Below, piece by piece: positions 23,304 to 31,896 of a DNA stretch of 64,000 nt (its first letter is position 1; each line of letters begins with the position of its first letter). The stretch spans positions 1 to 64,000 of the forward strand of contig WSXX01000014.1 of the NCBI GenBank assembly GCA_009773515.1, read 5' to 3'. Under the pieces are notes generated by a model. It saw only the letters and a list, made by a program, of their open reading frames with translations. It ran no database searches and was not told where the DNA came from. The translations under genes and the position numbers were made by a program. Origin of the DNA: Bacteroidota bacterium. Lineage in GTDB: Bacteria; Bacteroidota; Bacteroidia; Bacteroidales; Lentimicrobiaceae.

Positions 23304-23330
23304 TACTCTATTCAGTTGAGCTACGGGGCC
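23257..23330 (-). tRNA. tRNA-Arg (anticodon ACG)
   Basis: A 74-nt cloverleaf reads on the minus strand. The acceptor stem is GGCCCCG/CGGGGTC with discriminator A, and the D stem is GCTC/GAGT. The anticodon stem is TCTGA/TCAGA around loop CTACGGA (anticodon ACG), and the T stem is ACAGG/CCTGT. No CCA is encoded. A -7 box (TATCTTTG) lies 13 bases upstream at 23343-23350. The 3' 47 bases are the integration target of the element. Confidence 0.95.
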
Positions 23331-23342
23331 GTTATGAGGGTG

Positions 23343-23350
23343 CAAAGATA
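23343..23350 (-). promoter_or_regulatory. -7 promoter box of tRNA-Arg (TATCTTTG, minus strand)
   Basis: Plus-strand CAAAGATA gives TATCTTTG on the minus strand, a full TAnnTTTG match 13 bases before the tRNA 5' end. Confidence 0.55.
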
Positions 23351-23382
23351 CACAGTTTTCTCTATTTTCAAATAAATTCAGG

Positions 23383-23390
23383 TATTTTTG
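23383..23390 (+). promoter_or_regulatory. -7 promoter box of the PAS gene (TATTTTTG)
   Basis: TATTTTTG matches TAnnTTTG 19 bases before the ATG at 23409. It is divergent from the tRNA promoter and overlaps the alternative TTG start at 23388, which is therefore unlikely. Confidence 0.5.
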
Positions 23391-23408
23391 CGCAAAAATT
23401 TATTCATC

Positions 23409-23747
23409 ATGAATAGCAACTGGTTTAACGGAATCCCTATTGCCATTACAGTTTCTGACAACGAAGGCAATATTGTTGAAATGAACGATGCTTCAGCAAA
23501 AGTGTTTGAAAAGTATGGAGGCAGGGATTTATATGGCAAGCCTTTGAACGATTGTCATAATTCCGCATCTGTCTCAATTATGTCAAGACTTCTTAACGAG
23601 GGAGTTACAAATGCATATACGATAGAGAAAAACGGCGTGAAGAAAATGATTTTTCAGAGCCCGTGGTATAAGGATGGTGTTGCTTCCGGATTGATTGAAT
23701 TTTCGTTCGTGATTCCTGCTGATATGCCTCATTTCATCAGAGGCTGA
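23409..23747 (+). CDS. Stand-alone PAS-domain protein
   Basis: The 112-residue cytoplasmic protein is a single PAS domain (IPIAITVSDNEGNIVEMND at the start) with no output domain. The later segments LYGKPLNDCH, AYTIEKNGVKK and FQSPWYKDG match a family of short PAS proteins common in anaerobes, in which a DCH motif is conserved. The ligand is unknown. It probably senses a small molecule or redox state and acts through a partner protein. The stop is four bases from the stop of the convergent arfB gene. It is the first host gene beyond the integrated element. Confidence 0.85.
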   Translation: MNSNWFNGIPIAITVSDNEGNIVEMNDASAKVFEKYGGRDLYGKPLNDCHNSASVSIMSRLLNEGVTNAYTIEKNGVKKMIFQSPWYKDGVASGLIEFSFVIPADMPHFIRG

Positions 23748-23751
23748 GTTG

Positions 23752-24201
23752 TTATAATTCAGGCTTAGGCGGTTTCCGAAGCTCCTTTTTTTGAGAAATA
23801 ACCTTCTTTCCGGCCAGACGTGCTTCTTTTTGCGCTCTTCCTGGTTTGCTTTTAATAATTCTGGCTTTGACTGGCTTGAGAGATTTAGCAATCAGCTCAT
23901 AAAAGCGCTTCAACACATCTTCCTTATTCGTTGACTGACTTCGTGATTTCTGGGAATACATTCTTAACTTCCCTTCGCCGGATAACCTGTGCCCAAGTTT
24001 TTCAATTAAAAGTGATTTCTGCTCAGCTGTGAGTAATCTGGAATCTGGAATATTGAAATGCAACTCTACCCTGGTTTCAGTAGTATTTACATGCTGACCG
24101 CCTTTTCCGCTGCTGCGCGATGTGCCGAAAATCAGCTCTTCTTCAAGTTCCGGCAAGCCGAATAATTCACTCAGTTCAGACATAGAATAATTTTTAAACA
24201 A
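23752..24201 (-). CDS. arfB: Alternative ribosome-rescue factor / peptidyl-tRNA hydrolase ArfB (YaeJ)
   Basis: The 149-residue protein has the catalytic GGQ motif in SRSSGKGGQHVNTTETRVEL near residue 32, and a long basic C-terminal tail (KARIIKSKPGRAQKEARL, AGKKVISQKK). That tail inserts into the empty mRNA channel of stalled ribosomes. It lacks the codon-recognition domains of RF1/RF2, so it should release peptides from non-stop complexes. A start at M7 (24183) is possible. It is convergent with the PAS gene, four bases apart. Confidence 0.92.
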   Translation of the reverse strand: MFKNYSMSELSELFGLPELEEELIFGTSRSSGKGGQHVNTTETRVELHFNIPDSRLLTAEQKSLLIEKLGHRLSGEGKLRMYSQKSRSQSTNKEDVLKRFYELIAKSLKPVKARIIKSKPGRAQKEARLAGKKVISQKKELRKPPKPEL

Positions 24202-24347
24202 AGTAACGGAATTCTTTTGCTCTCTTAACAGAACAATTCAACCCGGTGAAATGATATGGATACTCCGGTATTTATAATTTTCTCCACAAAAAATGGCTCC
24301 ATTACGAATAATGAAGCCAAAAGATATCTTGACTGAAATCAACAATT

Positions 24348-24953
24348 TTATTTTGAAGCAACCTTAATGGTGCATCCAACAGCTTTGGTGAAATCAACGG
24401 CCGGTTTATTGCCTTTAATCAATGCATTTACTGCATTTTCGAGATACTTTTCAGTAACTGCTGCTGCATCCTGATGGTTATTGTCAATGGCTCCGATGTA
24501 TGCTACTTTAAGTCCATCTTTCTCTTTATTAAGGAGATAGATGTGAGGAGTACGGGTGGCACCATAAACCGGAAATACCTTCTGACCTTCATCGAAAAGA
24601 TAAGGGAAAGTAAATTCCTTTTCTGCCGCACGTTTTTTCATTTCTTCAAAACTATCGGCAGGTACAAGAGCCGGGTCGTTGGGATTGATCGCAATCACCG
24701 GATAACCAAGTTCTTTGTATTTAAGGTCGATGTCAATGATACGGTCTTCATAAGCAACTGAAAAAGGACAATGGTTACAGGTGAAAATTACAATAAACCC
24801 TTTGGCATCAGGGTAATCAGCCATAGAAACATATTTATCATCTATGTTTTTCAATTTGAAATCAATGGCTTTGTCTCCAACATTATAGCCTTGTCCGAAA
24901 ACGAAAGCAATAGCGAGAAAAGAGAATAAAATTGATAAGGTGGTCTTTTTCAT
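24348..24953 (-). CDS. Exported thioredoxin-fold/peroxiredoxin-like protein
   Basis: The 201-residue protein has a signal peptide (MKKTTLSILFSFLAIAFVFG) and an AhpC/TSA-type thioredoxin fold. The redox motif is FTCNHCPFS and the cis-proline loop is ATRTPHIYLL. It is predicted periplasmic and involved in thiol redox chemistry; the substrate is unknown. Its ATG overlaps the stop of the upstream TlpA-like gene by one base (TGATG), so the two form an operon and may be electron-transfer partners. Confidence 0.88.
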   Translation of the reverse strand: MKKTTLSILFSFLAIAFVFGQGYNVGDKAIDFKLKNIDDKYVSMADYPDAKGFIVIFTCNHCPFSVAYEDRIIDIDLKYKELGYPVIAINPNDPALVPADSFEEMKKRAAEKEFTFPYLFDEGQKVFPVYGATRTPHIYLLNKEKDGLKVAYIGAIDNNHQDAAAVTEKYLENAVNALIKGNKPAVDFTKAVGCTIKVASK

Positions 24954-25435
24954 CAGTTTAGAATGTTTTGATTAATAATTTGTTCAAGTTCGTTGTAAGT
25001 AAAGCTTTGTTCGTAAAATCCCTGAAAATTCTTATTGTAAATCACTGTAGCAGGCAGTGCACCCGACCATTTTGGATTAACTTTATCTATCCATGAATTT
25101 GCATCCGGATCGTTAAGTAAAATCACTTCTGCGGTAAGCCTGTTTTTTTCGATAAACGGGATGAGTCTGCTTTTGATCTGCTTTTCAAAATCGAGGCTGA
25201 CCAGAATTACTTTAACTTTCCGGTCACTGAAGTTTTCATGAATCTGCTGGAAATACGGCATTTCTTTAATACACGGCAAACACCAGGTTGCCCAGAAATT
25301 CACGACATAGGTTGTGTCGTTTCGCTTATCAAGCAAAGGTTGCAGTTGGGTGAAATCAACTACAGCTATTTCCTGAGCAGAAATAAGGGGATTAAATAGA
25401 ATGACCAGTAAAACGAGCAAAAAGAGATTTTTCAT
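24953..25435 (-). CDS. TlpA-family thiol-disulfide oxidoreductase
   Basis: This 160-residue exported protein has a signal peptide (KNLFLLVLLVILFNPLISA) and a thioredoxin fold with active site FWATWCLPCIKEMP. A cis-proline region follows at WSGALPATVIYN. Such proteins reduce or isomerise disulfides in the periplasm, for example in cytochrome c maturation. It is the first gene of a two-gene leftward operon with the peroxiredoxin-like protein. A small hairpin (TTCAAC/GTTGAA) precedes the start. Confidence 0.9.
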   Translation of the reverse strand: MKNLFLLVLLVILFNPLISAQEIAVVDFTQLQPLLDKRNDTTYVVNFWATWCLPCIKEMPYFQQIHENFSDRKVKVILVSLDFEKQIKSRLIPFIEKNRLTAEVILLNDPDANSWIDKVNPKWSGALPATVIYNKNFQGFYEQSFTYNELEQIINQNILN

Positions 25436-25493
25436 TTTTCAACTTCTGTTGAAATTAAACGAACAATATTCTCTTATGTTCAATTTATGAAAA

Positions 25494-27140
25494 TCAGTTC
25501 TGTATATAGACAGCTTCGCCATCTATATATGTTCGCATAACTTTAGCCAAAGGAATCTCCCTTTCGGGAATAACCATAATGTCTCTGTCAAGTATTACGA
25601 AATCAGCATTTTTGCCGGGTTCGAGACTGCCACGACGGTTTTCTTCAAAGCAGGACTTTGCTGCCCATATGGTAACCGATCGGAGTGCTTCTTCGCGTGT
25701 AAGCGCATTCTCTTTCTGGAAACCTTTTGATGGATAGCCTTTGTGGTCTTTACGCGAAATTGTAGCATAGAAGGTATGAATCGGGCTGATGCCTTCTATT
25801 GGAAAATCTGTGCCATTGGGAATCCATCCGTTCTGAAGCATTAGTTTTCGATACGCATAGGCATTTTTAATCCGTTCTTTTCCTAATCTGTTCCCTGCCC
25901 AGCGCATGTCGGATGTTGCATGAGTAGCCTGGATTGATGGTACAATTTTAAACTCACCAAAAAGGTTAAAATCATCAGGATGAACAATCTGCGCGTGTTC
26001 TATCCTCCAGCGTAGATCATTGTCGGGCAACAGATAATTGCTGTAAACATTCAACACCATTCGTACCGCTGAGTCACCTATTGCGTGTGTATTTATCTGG
26101 TAACCATTGTCATAAGCTATTACGCAGTATCTTCCAAGTTCATCTGCCGACATGGTAAGAATTCCATAGTTTCCGGGTTGATCGGTGTATGGATCAAGCA
26201 GACAAGCGCCTCTGGAACCCAAAGCACCATCGGCATAAAATTTTATCGAACGGATGCTTAGTTTGGGTTTTACAACAATTCCGCTTTTTACAAAGCGATT
26301 TATATTTTCTTCTGTTGGATTCAGCATGGCGTAAATTGCCATCTTTAGTTTTGAATCATCTTGTAAATCATCAATATGATCAATTATTTCAGCATCCAAA
26401 CCTGCATCTGCAACCATAGTAAGCCCGGCTTCATGACAATCATCAGCAGCTTTCAGCAATAAATCAGTCAATTGATCACCCTCAGGAGCGGGTACAAGAT
26501 TTCTGAAATAATCTGCATAGGACTCCAGAAATACTCCGGTGAATTTTCCATTGTTCAAAATTGCCATTTTTGCATCAGAAATGCTATCGGGTGTGAGTCC
26601 TGAAAGAATAATCGCCGCTTCATTGACCAGTACTGCATGTCCGTCAACCCTTACAAGTACCACCGGATTTTCGGGAAACAGCTTGTTAAGTTCCTCATTA
26701 TCCGGGAAAACTTTCACCGGCCATTTATTTTGATCCCAACCCCTGCCAACTATCCATAAATCAGGATAAAGGTTGTTGTGTTCCTGAATGATTTCCAGCA
26801 TATTGTTATATGAAGACGCTTTTGAAAGATCAGCAAACCTCTTCATATTAGCATATCCATAAAAATGGCAATGCGCATCAATAAAACCAGGAAAAACTGC
26901 CTGTCCTTGCAAATCGATCACTGAATCGGACGAATAATTTTCCAGAATAAACTTATCGTCACCAACACCCATAATTTTCCCGTTCTGGATGGCCATAGCG
27001 GTATAAATGGTAAAACCACTGTCAGCAGTGTAGATTACAGCGTTCCTAAGGATAAGGTCGGCGGATGTACGGTCACGGTCGCAAGCTCCCAATACCATGA
27101 TTGTCAGAAAGGTGAATACTAATTTCTGTAACATTTCCAA
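25494..27140 (-). CDS. Amidohydrolase family lipoprotein (YtcJ-like)
   Basis: The 548-residue protein starts with a lipoprotein signal (VFTFLTIMVLGAC, lipobox LGAC), so it is probably anchored to a periplasmic membrane face. The metal-dependent amidohydrolase signature follows: PGFIDAHCHFYG near residue 85, the metal-ligand region NTHAIGDSA and the late WRIEHAQIV. The final ADFVILDRDI is also typical of the family. It would hydrolyse an amide or related bond; the substrate is unknown. Length is normal for YtcJ-type members. A TAAGTTTG promoter box lies 17 bases upstream of the start. Confidence 0.88.
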   Translation of the reverse strand: MEMLQKLVFTFLTIMVLGACDRDRTSADLILRNAVIYTADSGFTIYTAMAIQNGKIMGVGDDKFILENYSSDSVIDLQGQAVFPGFIDAHCHFYGYANMKRFADLSKASSYNNMLEIIQEHNNLYPDLWIVGRGWDQNKWPVKVFPDNEELNKLFPENPVVLVRVDGHAVLVNEAAIILSGLTPDSISDAKMAILNNGKFTGVFLESYADYFRNLVPAPEGDQLTDLLLKAADDCHEAGLTMVADAGLDAEIIDHIDDLQDDSKLKMAIYAMLNPTEENINRFVKSGIVVKPKLSIRSIKFYADGALGSRGACLLDPYTDQPGNYGILTMSADELGRYCVIAYDNGYQINTHAIGDSAVRMVLNVYSNYLLPDNDLRWRIEHAQIVHPDDFNLFGEFKIVPSIQATHATSDMRWAGNRLGKERIKNAYAYRKLMLQNGWIPNGTDFPIEGISPIHTFYATISRKDHKGYPSKGFQKENALTREEALRSVTIWAAKSCFEENRRGSLEPGKNADFVILDRDIMVIPEREIPLAKVMRTYIDGEAVYIQN

Positions 27141-27156
27141 TTAGCAGATTTTAAAG

Positions 27157-27164
27157 CAAACTTA
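27157..27164 (-). promoter_or_regulatory. -7 promoter box of the amidohydrolase gene (TAAGTTTG, minus strand)
   Basis: Plus-strand CAAACTTA gives TAAGTTTG on the minus strand, 17 bases from the start codon at 27140. Confidence 0.45.
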
Positions 27165-27228
27165 CTAAAAAATATGGCTTCCGGTTCAATCAGGAAAATT
27201 TTATCCTTAATTCCGCAAGTATGTCGAT

Positions 27229-27480
27229 GATTCGTTGATAGTCAGGGCTTGACTTGATTTTACCTTGTTTTGCGAAACATTTGCTTTCAATAAGTAAAAC
27301 CCTGACTTGCGTGATTCGTTGATAGTGAGGGCTTGACTTGATTTTACCTTGTTTTGCAAAACATTTGCTTTCAATAAGTCAAACCCTGACTTGCGTGATT
27401 CGTTGATAGTGAGGGCTTGACTTGATTTTACCTTGTTTTGCGAAACATTTGCTTTCAATAAGTAAAACCCTGACTTGCGG
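27229..27480. repeat. Three tandem 84-bp repeats, each an imperfect inverted repeat
   Basis: Units start at 27229, 27313 and 27397 and differ at only a few bases. Each opens with GATTCGTTGATAG and contains AGTCAGGGCTTGACTT-like and AAGTAAAACCCTGACTT arms that can fold back. The block is framed by TTCCGCAAG (27211) and CTTGCGGAA (27474), an outer inverted repeat. An open frame crosses it only because 84 is divisible by three. The rest of 27141-27727 shows no gene. Confidence 0.85.
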
Positions 27481-27698
27481 AATAATGCACTTCAAAATAA
27501 CTAAATTGTCCCGGAATTGTTTAATTGCATAAATACTCAGGCTTATTGACTGATATTAGGAGGGTTACACCTTTTCTGCTCTTAATTTCTTTTTACACAA
27601 ACAGTCAGGGAAGACCTGAAATTGTTACGGAAAGCAGGAATGTCGATAAATATGTTGAAAAAAAAACGCTCAGGTGTCTGTTTAAGTCAAAGCTTTTA

Positions 27699-27706
27699 TA
27701 ATTTTG
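27699..27706 (+). promoter_or_regulatory. -7 promoter box of the DUF6580 gene (TAATTTTG)
   Basis: TAATTTTG matches TAnnTTTG, 22 bases before the ATG at 27728. Confidence 0.5.
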
Positions 27707-27727
27707 CCGAAACAAAAAATGTGAATC

Positions 27728-28255
27728 ATGGACAATAAGAATTTAAAGGCCCGGACAATAATAATCGCAATGGCAATAATGGCAGCTGCATTTATGCGTC
27801 TTCTGCCCCACTGGCCAAACATTACACCGGTAGCCGCCATTGCTCTTTTCGGAGGAGCTTACATCAACCGCAAAGCTTTCGCAATTTTGTTGCCAATAGC
27901 AGCCATGCTGATCAGCGACCTGGTTATCGGGTTTCATTCAACAATGATTGCCGTTTATGCAGGCATAGTTCTTACAGTTTTAATAGGATTTGCGCTCAGA
28001 AACAGAGTAAAAGCCGGAAATGTATTGTTGGCTGCTGTCAGTTCAACAGTTGTATTCTTTCTGGTAACAAATTTTGGTGCATGGGCAAGCGGAATGATGC
28101 CTTATACCAAAGATTTTTCAGGATTGATTCAGGCTTATATTGCCGGATTGCCTTTCTTTTATAACGGACTTATGGGTGATCTCTTTTACAGTGCTGTATT
28201 CTTCGGCGGGTTTTATTTCGTCAGCAGACGTTATCCGGCAGTTGTAAAAGCATAA
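27728..28255 (+). CDS. DUF6580-type membrane protein, possible ECF transporter S component
   Basis: The 175-residue protein has about five membrane helices. MRLLPHWPNITPVAAIALFG, near residue 22, is typical of DUF6580 proteins, which resemble substrate-binding (S) components of energy-coupling-factor vitamin transporters. The C-terminal region GLPFFYNGLMGDLFYSAVFF is also family-like. No ATPase genes lie nearby, so an S component would rely on ATPase subunits encoded elsewhere. The transported molecule is unknown. A strong terminator follows. Confidence 0.82.
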   Translation: MDNKNLKARTIIIAMAIMAAAFMRLLPHWPNITPVAAIALFGGAYINRKAFAILLPIAAMLISDLVIGFHSTMIAVYAGIVLTVLIGFALRNRVKAGNVLLAAVSSTVVFFLVTNFGAWASGMMPYTKDFSGLIQAYIAGLPFFYNGLMGDLFYSAVFFGGFYFVSRRYPAVVKA

Positions 28256-28277
28256 AGAAAAATATCAAATTTTTAAG

Positions 28278-28298
28278 GGCCGGTTTTCCGGCCTTTTT
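28278..28298. terminator. Rho-independent terminator between convergent genes
   Basis: GGCCGG (28278-28283), TTTT loop, CCGGCC (28288-28293) and a T-run (28294-28298). A-rich bases to the left make it usable from both sides, and the GroES-like gene ends just beyond. Confidence 0.75.
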
Positions 28299-28303
28299 CA
28301 TTT

Positions 28304-28681
28304 TCAGATATCTTCATCCCGTTCAATCAGCAGAATGCTGTGCTGAGGAACTATGTAGTACTTCTCATCATTATAAGCTATTTCAATGGCTCCTTTCTGA
28401 AGGAAAATTGCCAGATCGCCTTCCTTAACCTGAAGCGGAACGTAACGCACATTTTCATTGCTTTGCCCTTTCCAGGGTTCATCTTCGTTTTCAGCAATCG
28501 GAATGGGATATCCAGGACCAGCCTTCAGAATATAGCCCGACTGAATTTCCTCTTTTTCGCTGTAACCGGGAGGAAGAAAGAGGCCGCCTTTTGTTTTCTT
28601 TGAAAGAGATAGTGGTTTGATTAAAACGCGATCACCAACTACGATCAGTTTATTGAGCTTGTCAGAGTTGATTGATTTCAT
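28304..28681 (-). CDS. GroES-like co-chaperone family protein
   Basis: The 125-residue protein has the Cpn10 beta-barrel pattern: VVGDRVLIKPL near residue 14, KKTKGGLFLPPGYSE, and the C-terminal IAYNDEKYYIVPQHSILLIE. It is longer than typical GroES (about 95 residues) and carries an insert around PIPIAENEDEPWKGQ, so it belongs to the divergent Bacteroidota family rather than being the main GroES. No groEL lies beside it. The partner and function are unknown. Confidence 0.85.
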   Translation of the reverse strand: MKSINSDKLNKLIVVGDRVLIKPLSLSKKTKGGLFLPPGYSEKEEIQSGYILKAGPGYPIPIAENEDEPWKGQSNENVRYVPLQVKEGDLAIFLQKGAIEIAYNDEKYYIVPQHSILLIERDEDI

Positions 28682-28854
28682 TTATTCAGGTATTTTCTGT
28701 GGTTAAACTTTCGCGATAAAATAGTTTTAACATCTGCTTTCACACACATTCAGGATTAATCTATGGCAAATGCAATGATTTGCAGAAATTCCGTTTATTC
28801 TCAGTCGGATAAATTGATTATTGAGAAGTATGCAAAAGTATTGATTTTTATCGG

Positions 28855-28862
28855 TATTTTTG
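28855..28862 (+). promoter_or_regulatory. -7 promoter box of the mutL operon (TATTTTTG)
   Basis: TATTTTTG matches TAnnTTTG, 70 bases upstream of the first ORF (28932). Gaps of 10-12 bases follow between the next four genes, so it probably serves the whole block to 33984. Confidence 0.45.
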
Positions 28863-28931
28863 TAGGTTAATAGAGTTGCTAAATCAAAAGGTGAGGGTTC
28901 AGTTTCATCTTTAAAAATAACAGAAAAATCA

Positions 28932-29192
28932 ATGAAAATAACCGCTTTTAAAACCGGTAAACCAAAATCGTTTAACTATCGTCCTGTCTATTACGACAAA
29001 AAAAAGGATGAAATGGAAGAGCGTTTGAAGCGTTACAAAGAGCCGAAAGAAGCAGAAGAAGACCGGCTCAGGACCCGAATAAAGGAAACATGGCGTCAGC
29101 GGGAGGTTAAAACCAAAAAGCTTTCCACCCGGACTTTTTATATTTACATTATTGCAGCGCTTGCCCTACTTTATTATATTTTCCTGCGTTAG
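28932..29192 (+). CDS. Small tail-anchored basic membrane protein
   Basis: This 86-residue protein has a charged N-terminal 65 residues, rich in Lys, Arg and Glu and likely a coiled coil (EERLKRYKEPKEAEEDRL). It ends in one C-terminal membrane helix (FYIYIIAALALLYYIFL). It is first in the mutL operon, 12 bases upstream of mutL. The function is unknown. Codon use and position support a real gene. Confidence 0.75.
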   Translation: MKITAFKTGKPKSFNYRPVYYDKKKDEMEERLKRYKEPKEAEEDRLRTRIKETWRQREVKTKKLSTRTFYIYIIAALALLYYIFLR

Positions 29193-29204
29193 TTGGCTTT
29201 TGTT

Positions 29205-31037
29205 ATGTCAGATATTATACGTTTACTTCCTGATTCGGTTGCCAACCAGATTGCTGCTGGCGAGGTTATTCAAAGGCCAGCTTCAGCTGCCAAAGAAATG
29301 CTTGAAAACGCAATTGATTCAGGCGCTGATGCCATTGAGCTTATCATAAAAGATTCAGGAAAAACACTGATTCAGATCATCGACAACGGTTGCGGCATGT
29401 CCCCTACCGATGCCCGCATGAGTTTTGAGCGCCATGCCACCAGCAAGATTAAAGAAGCTGCCGATCTATTCAAAATTCACACCTTCGGATTTAGAGGCGA
29501 AGCCCTTGCTTCCATTGCTGCCATTGCGCATGTTGAGCTTAAATCGCGCAGACATGAGGATGAGCTTGGAACCCAGATACTTATTGAAGGATCTTCATTT
29601 AAAAGCCAGCAACCTTGCGCTTGTTCAGCCGGAACATCAATTTCGGTGAAAAACCTCTTTTACAACGTTCCGGCGAGGCGAAATTTCCTCAAATCAGATC
29701 AGGCAGAAATGCGCCACATTCTTGAGGAGTTTCAGCGGGTAGTGCTGGTAAATCCGCAGATTGCTTTCGGATTGACGAGCAATGGAAAAGTATTGTTCAA
29801 ACTTCCGGCAGCCAACCTGAAGCAACGAATATCAAATGTATTCGGATCTAATTTCCACGAAAAACTGCTTGCTGTGAATCAGGATAGTGATGTGGTAAAC
29901 ATTACCGGATTTGTTGGGAAGCCTGAAAATGCAAAACGCACAAAAGGAGAACAGTATTTTTTTGCAAATCAACGATATATCAGACATCCTTACCTTAATC
30001 ATGCAGTTGAAGATGCGTTTAAAGAGCTAATTCCTGAAGGGCATTTTCCAACTTATTTCCTTTATCTTCAAGTTGATCCTTCAACCATCGACATCAACAT
30101 TCATCCTACAAAAACCGAAGTCAATTTTCAGGATCATCAGACCATCTATGCCATGCTTCGCTCAGCAGTAAAGCAGGCAATCGGCAGGTTCAGTTTGTCA
30201 TCAACGCTTGATTTTGAGGCTGAACAAAGCTTTCAGACTTTCTTTCCGAAAGATCGTCCTGTTGTTATGCCCGGCATTCATGTAGATACTGAGTTCAACC
30301 CTTTTGCCAAAAACAAACAACCGGAATTACGTTTATCTCCCGATCTGAGAGAGGACAAAACATCAGCGAGAGGCTGGGAACAACTTTTTGAACTGCCTTC
30401 ACCACAAAATCAATCCCCTGCTGAAGAAAACAAAACCCTGACCATTGGTTCTGATTTTGAACAAGAGCAAACGAGCCGCGGATTTATGCAGCTTAATGGC
30501 CGATATATTGTCAGCAGGGTTAAATCAAATCTGATGGTTGTGGATCAGCAGGCTGCCCATGAACGCGTATTGTTTGAAAAGTTTACCGAACGTGTTGAGC
30601 TTAAAAAAGCACATTCCCAGCAATTGCTGTTTCCTTTGACTGTTAATTTGTCAGCCTCTGATGCAGAGCTTGTCAGTGAACTTACCGGCGAGTTTTTTTC
30701 CATCGGTTTTCAGATTGAACATTTTGGCGGCAATTCGTTTATTATACAAGGAGTTCCGGCAGATTTGCACGCAGAAAATGTGCAAATGCTTTTTGAAAGT
30801 GTATTGGAAACTTACAAACACAATCAATTGGGCCTGAAAATTGACAAGCAACAGAATCTATTGCGCTCAATGGCGCGAAATATGGCCATTAAGCCAGGAA
30901 AATCAATGCTTCCTGAGGAGATGCAATCGCTGCTTGATGATCTGTTTTCGTGTCAGGTTCCAAACATAAGTCCATCAGGAAGAAACATCATTTTAATGAT
31001 CAGTACCGATGAAATTGAAAAACGTTTCGGTCAATAA
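29205..31037 (+). CDS. mutL: DNA mismatch repair protein MutL
   Basis: The 610-residue protein has the GHKL ATPase N-terminus: IAAGEVIQRPASAAKEMLEN, DNGCGM, and TFGFRGEALASIAAI. The family-specific VPARRNFLKS and the C-terminal dimerisation domain (residues about 430-610) follow. The C-terminal region has VDQQAAHERVLFE. The QxHxxxE-type endonuclease motif was not seen by eye, although it may be degenerate. MutL couples MutS mismatch recognition to strand removal. The ATG at 29205 was chosen over the upstream TTG at 29193, which directly abuts the previous stop. Confidence 0.97.
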   Translation: MSDIIRLLPDSVANQIAAGEVIQRPASAAKEMLENAIDSGADAIELIIKDSGKTLIQIIDNGCGMSPTDARMSFERHATSKIKEAADLFKIHTFGFRGEALASIAAIAHVELKSRRHEDELGTQILIEGSSFKSQQPCACSAGTSISVKNLFYNVPARRNFLKSDQAEMRHILEEFQRVVLVNPQIAFGLTSNGKVLFKLPAANLKQRISNVFGSNFHEKLLAVNQDSDVVNITGFVGKPENAKRTKGEQYFFANQRYIRHPYLNHAVEDAFKELIPEGHFPTYFLYLQVDPSTIDINIHPTKTEVNFQDHQTIYAMLRSAVKQAIGRFSLSSTLDFEAEQSFQTFFPKDRPVVMPGIHVDTEFNPFAKNKQPELRLSPDLREDKTSARGWEQLFELPSPQNQSPAEENKTLTIGSDFEQEQTSRGFMQLNGRYIVSRVKSNLMVVDQQAAHERVLFEKFTERVELKKAHSQQLLFPLTVNLSASDAELVSELTGEFFSIGFQIEHFGGNSFIIQGVPADLHAENVQMLFESVLETYKHNQLGLKIDKQQNLLRSMARNMAIKPGKSMLPEEMQSLLDDLFSCQVPNISPSGRNIILMISTDEIEKRFGQ

Positions 31038-31047
31038 ACTTTACTAA

Positions 31048-31884
31048 ATGAGCTATCAACATTACTCCCCCAGGGGCTTCAGCGTTTTACCTCCGGTTGT
31101 CAAAAATCTTTTGATAATAAACGGCTTGTTCTTTCTTGCCCAGATGACATCTGAACAGGTCTTTAACATGGATCTTGTTGACTATCTGGGAATGCATTAT
31201 TTCGGATCTTCGAAGTTTAACCCCATTCAGTTGGTAACCTACATGTTTTTGCATGGAGGTTTTACCCACATTCTATTCAACATGTTTGCCCTCTGGATGT
31301 TTGGGAATACACTTGAAAATGTATGGGGAGGCAAACGATTTCTGACCTATTACATGATTACCGGAGTTGGTGCAGCATTGGTGCATATGCTGGTTTTGTG
31401 GATCGGTATTTCAGGGATGCAATCTGACATTTCTCAGGTAATGATGTCTCCTACCCCGGAAGCATTTACTGCATTTCTCGATCAACATTTTCCGGGTTAT
31501 CAGGCTCAGCTTTCCGGATTTATCAATTCCTGGTCGATGAATCCAAGCGATCCAATGGCTATTAACCAGGCATCCATTTACATGAATGATCTGGCGAATA
31601 TCAAAATGGATGTCCCCACCGTTGGTGCCTCAGGGGCAGTATTTGGCATTTTGCTTGCCTTTGGTATGATGTTCCCGAATGCATTGATTTATCTGTATTT
31701 CTTTATTCCCATAAAGGCAAAATGGTTTGTAATTGCTTATGGTGCAATGGAACTATACTTTGGTTTTGCGAACAATCCGGGTGATAATGTTGCACATTTT
31801 GCTCACCTTGGCGGAATGATATTCGGATTTTTCCTTATCAGATACTGGAACCGCAAGATAAACCGTTTTAAAAACTGGGATTAA
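31048..31884 (+). CDS. Rhomboid-family intramembrane serine protease 1
   Basis: The 278-residue multi-pass protein has the oxyanion-hole His/Asn motif THILFNMFALWMFG. The serine motif is TVGASGAVFG and the histidine motif HFAHLGGMIFGF, so the Ser-His dyad is complete. A long loop (about residues 125-185) rich in Met, Ser and Pro separates the helices before the serine. It would cleave membrane-spanning substrates within the inner membrane. It lies 10 bases after mutL and 12 before a second rhomboid gene; such pairs are common in this phylum. Confidence 0.93.
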   Translation: MSYQHYSPRGFSVLPPVVKNLLIINGLFFLAQMTSEQVFNMDLVDYLGMHYFGSSKFNPIQLVTYMFLHGGFTHILFNMFALWMFGNTLENVWGGKRFLTYYMITGVGAALVHMLVLWIGISGMQSDISQVMMSPTPEAFTAFLDQHFPGYQAQLSGFINSWSMNPSDPMAINQASIYMNDLANIKMDVPTVGASGAVFGILLAFGMMFPNALIYLYFFIPIKAKWFVIAYGAMELYFGFANNPGDNVAHFAHLGGMIFGFFLIRYWNRKINRFKNWD

Positions 31885-31896
31885 CAAAAGAAAATT

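Noticed and set aside
27207-27458. An 83-codon minus-strand frame with a repeated 28-residue unit.
   Set aside because: It is the by-product of three tandem 84-bp repeats (84 is divisible by three), with no supporting start signal. The DNA palindrome, not a protein, explains the conservation.
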